A stretch of DNA of 64,000 bases. Origin: CAYVBW01 sp964588685. Its GTDB lineage: Bacteria > Patescibacteriota > Microgenomatia > UBA1400 > PJMF01. The notes beneath the pieces are model-generated. The model had not been told where the DNA came from, did not search any database, and was given only the letters and a program-made list of their open reading frames with translations. Position numbers and translations under genes: made by a program. Where the stretch lies: the NCBI GenBank assembly GCA_964588685.1, contig CAZPQG010000002.1:1-64000 (forward strand). Direction: 5' to 3'. This document shows positions 62,953 through 64,000 of this stretch, in pieces (position 1 is the first letter of the stretch; every line of letters starts with the position of its first letter).

Positions 62953-64000
62953 ATGCCCGACTTCGTTCATCTCCATCTTCACTCTGAATACTCTATGCTG
63001 GACGGCCTAGTAAAATTTCCTGATTTAATTGACAAAGTCAAAGCACAAGGCCAAAACGCAGTAGCTTTAACTGATCACGGCAATATGTATGGAGCTGTAG
63101 AGTTTCATAATATTTGCCGAGAACGTGATGTTAAGCCTATTATCGGCTGTGAGATGTACTTGGCAGAAAATGGCTTAAAAACAAAACAGACAAGACCGGG
63201 TCAAGATCAAAGTCATTTGACATTATTGGCAAAAAATTTTACCGGCTATCAAAATTTAATGGAGTTAGTTAGTATTGCTCATTTTGAAGGCTTTCATTAT
63301 AAACCTCGTATCGATAAAAAAAAATTATTTAGCCACAGTGAAGGTTTGATAGTTTTAACCGGCTGCTTAAATGGATTGATTGCCAAGGATATTATTACTC
63401 ACAACATAAGTGCAGCTAAGGAAAATCTGGATCAACTACAGCAAGCTTTCCCCAATCATTTATATATTGAAATACAAAATCACGGCCTAACAGAACAGGA
63501 AGAATTAAATCAACATTTGATAAAAATGGCCCGCGAATTCAATCTTCCTTTAGCAGCTACTAATGATGTGCATTATTTAAATGCTGATGATGCTGAAGCG
63601 CAAGATGCTTTATTAGCTGTAGGCACGCGTAGTTTAGTTTCAGATCAAGATCGATTGTCAATGATTAATACACCTGAATTTTATTTAAAAAGCCCTAACC
63701 AAATGGCGGATTTGTTTGCTGATACTCCGGAGGCAGTCAAAAATACTCTTGAAATTGCTGAGCGCTGCCAAGTTGATATACCAACCGGCAATCTTATTTT
63801 TCCTAAATTTCCCCTACCGAAAAACGAAACTGATGCTTCTTATTTAAAAAAACTGACCATAGAGGGGTTAAAAAATAAATATCCGGAGATTACTCCAAAA
63901 ATAAAAAAACGGCTGGAATATGAACTTAAAATTATTCATGATAAAGGCTACGACACTTACTTTTTAGTGACTCATGACTTTGTGAAATGGGCTAAAGAAC
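62953..64000 (+). CDS. dnaE: DNA polymerase III alpha subunit DnaE (5' part)
   Basis: Runs off the right edge after 349 codons. The N-terminal PHP domain is clear: FVHLHLHSEYSMLDGL, then VALTDHGNMYGAVEFH, IIGCEMYL, LVLTGCLNG (reads IVLTGCLNG) and AATNDVHYL. The metal-binding HLHSEYS and DHGNMYG residues are kept, so the PHP site may be active. The palm domain begins near residue 290 with KKRLEYELKIIHDKGYDTYFLV. ATG at 62953, no Shine-Dalgarno. Confidence 0.96.
   Translation, partial: MPDFVHLHLHSEYSMLDGLVKFPDLIDKVKAQGQNAVALTDHGNMYGAVEFHNICRERDVKPIIGCEMYLAENGLKTKQTRPGQDQSHLTLLAKNFTGYQNLMELVSIAHFEGFHYKPRIDKKKLFSHSEGLIVLTGCLNGLIAKDIITHNISAAKENLDQLQQAFPNHLYIEIQNHGLTEQEELNQHLIKMAREFNLPLAATNDVHYLNADDAEAQDALLAVGTRSLVSDQDRLSMINTPEFYLKSPNQMADLFADTPEAVKNTLEIAERCQVDIPTGNLIFPKFPLPKNETDASYLKKLTIEGLKNKYPEITPKIKKRLEYELKIIHDKGYDTYFLVTHDFVKWAKE

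Noticed and set aside
1..64000. CRISPR array or insertion sequence
   Set aside because: No regular short repeats with unique spacers, no transposase and no terminal inverted repeats were seen. The only long exact repeats are the two scaffold joins and the 60-bp glycosyltransferase segment.

Overview
The window looks like a chromosomal scaffold from a Candidate Phyla Radiation (Patescibacteria) bacterium, most likely of the Parcubacteria group. The evidence is AT-rich DNA, a DUF4012 membrane protein beside many glycosyltransferases, GatCAB for indirect aminoacylation, a eukaryotic-like IleRS, a very short RecO, tRNA genes without encoded CCA, and almost no Shine-Dalgarno sites in front of the large genes. 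UGA is used as a stop, so the UGA-recoding CPR lineages are unlikely. Assignment below phylum level is inference.

Layout. (1) 1-1720: a run of tiny minus-strand transcription units unlike the rest of the window. Each has its own sigma70-type promoter and a stem-loop starting about 7 nt after the predicted transcription start. Three of the four have a complete small ORF (53, 62 and 85 aa) with a strong Shine-Dalgarno; the fourth runs off the left edge. Intrinsic terminators separate the units. (2) 1.9-27.2 kb: a cell-surface polysaccharide locus. It holds a Wzx-type flippase, a UDP-xylose-synthase-like enzyme, a SAM methyltransferase, an acetyltransferase, ManC, an initiating phosphoglycosyltransferase, an O-antigen ligase/polymerase-like protein, two lipid-linked (GT39/ArnT-like) transferases plus a decayed third, five GT4 and two GT2 transferases, and a DUF4012 protein. 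ruvC-ruvA-ruvB sits inside it. (3) 27.2-30.4 kb: recO, glycyl-tRNA synthetase and an anchored surface protein. (4) 30.9-34.5 kb: the forward half of a split division/cell-wall cluster, mraZ-rsmH-ftsL-ftsI. (5) 34.6-37.6 kb: rplU, a TRM11-like methyltransferase, rpmA and parB. (6) 37.7-52.3 kb, minus strand, in transcription order: lepB, murB, murA, mraY, ftsW, murG, ftsQ, ftsA, ftsZ, ileS, rodA. (7) 52.4-55.8 kb: a second flippase and ligase-like pair and an Ig-like surface protein. (8) 55.9-57.3 kb: tRNA-Thr, tRNA-Gly and tRNA-Asp with a HAD phosphatase and an orphan small ORF. (9) 57.8-64 kb: lemA, htpX, gatC-gatA-gatB and the 5' part of dnaE.

How it fits together: the glycan genes make, decorate and export a mannose/xylose-type surface polymer or glycolipid. 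The two dcw blocks make lipid II and drive septation. The rest is core translation, recombination and replication. The two 100-N runs are scaffold joins whose flanks repeat exactly (50 and 55 bp), so they are probably overlapping contig ends rather than missing DNA.

Main points for follow-up: the promoter/5'-stem-loop family in 1-1720; MurA with Asp in place of the catalytic Cys; -10 boxes placed 6 nt from start codons (leaderless mRNAs); MraY without the usual HHH motif; and a glycosyltransferase remnant sharing exactly 60 bp with its intact neighbour.
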